64,000 nucleotides of DNA. Source: Ectobius pallidus. Lineage: Eukaryota; Arthropoda; Insecta; Blattodea; Ectobiidae. The stretch spans positions 3,402,530-3,466,529 of the forward strand of contig CAXKWD010000006.1 in the NCBI GenBank assembly GCA_964059195.1, written 5' to 3'. Within the stretch, counting starts at the first letter, position 1. The number at the start of each line of letters is the position of its first letter. Made by a program: the position numbers and the translations under genes. The notes under the pieces were generated by a model that saw nothing but the letters and a program-made list of their open reading frames with translations, searched no databases and was not told the origin of the DNA. Below, piece by piece: positions 63,779-64,000 of the stretch.

Positions 63779-64000
63779 GAATGCTGTAGTGTTGCTGGCT
63801 GTAAAAGTAACTACAAGTCACAACATGAAAGTGTTAGTACATTTTCTTTACCAAAAGACCAAGAACTTAAGAAGACATGGCATAGAAAGATTCCTACAGA
63901 CTCTACAGGGGTAAGCAAGCCTGTTATTTGTGTGAAGTATTTTCCTGAAGAGAGTGTGATAAGAACAGAGGCATTTGTAGTTAACGGTGAAATAAAAACA
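63779..64000 (+). CDS. THAP-type zinc-finger exon (partial)
   Basis: After the acceptor at 63,777-63,778 the frame starting GAA TGC TGT is open for 74 codons to the window end. It shows the THAP (C2CH) layout: C-x4-C in CSVAGCKSNY near the start, FSLPKD, a Trp in KKTWHRKIP, ICVKYF where C-x2-H-F is expected, then EESVIRTEAF. THAP domains bind DNA through a zinc held by three Cys and one His. Here the His position appears to be Tyr (codon TAT), so the domain may not bind zinc as usual, or this may be a pseudogene or base error. The start codon lies further left and the rest right of the window. A donor-like GGTAAGC at ~63,910 lies inside the exon but THAP homology continues through it. Confidence 0.68.

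Overview
The window is eukaryotic and almost certainly from an insect with a repeat-rich genome. It is AT-rich, has no operon-like gene layout, and carries C2H2 zinc-finger and THAP-domain sequence, several clades of non-LTR retrotransposon with microsatellite 3' tails, a Ty3/gypsy-like LTR element, a hAT-type MITE and a TA-flanked inverted-repeat element. I cannot name the species. A large-genome polyneopteran such as a cockroach, termite or stick insect is a guess.

From base 1 to about 63,619 the window is one head-to-tail macro-array of seven near-identical units, the first cut by the window edge. The unit is about 7.76 kb without later insertions. Each unit has the same order: (1) a 1.8 kb element with ~570 bp inverted arms (Foldback-like, TA target duplication); (2) the 3' end of a CR1/Jockey-type LINE ending in (ATT)n, which that element interrupts; (3) 3-4 tandem copies of a ~461 bp decayed coding segment on the + strand; (4) a decayed poly-C2H2 zinc-finger gene on the - strand, about 19 finger modules plus an N-terminal region; (5) a spacer with a 12 bp E-box palindrome; (6) a decayed RTE-clade LINE fragment; (7) an AT-rich spacer; (8) the 3' tail of another LINE ending in (ATTCT)n.

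Units differ by later events. Units 1 and 4 carry the same 2.48 kb CR1/Jockey-type LINE insertion. Unit 4 has shuffled zinc-finger modules. Unit 6 has a 649 bp hAT MITE with a clean 8 bp target duplication. Unit 7 is split by a 6.2 kb degenerate Ty3/gypsy-like element with a 4 bp target duplication. Scattered variants are shared in conflicting combinations between units, which points to gene conversion and unequal exchange.

The zinc-finger copies share the same frameshifts and stops, so the gene was already dead when it was amplified. The array is best read as an expanding, homogenising repeat and not as a family of working genes. At 63,619 it stops abruptly inside the zinc-finger N-terminal region. 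The last ~380 bp are single-copy and hold the start of a plausible THAP exon running off the right edge, the only candidate for a non-repeated host gene. No RNA genes or CRISPR arrays were seen.
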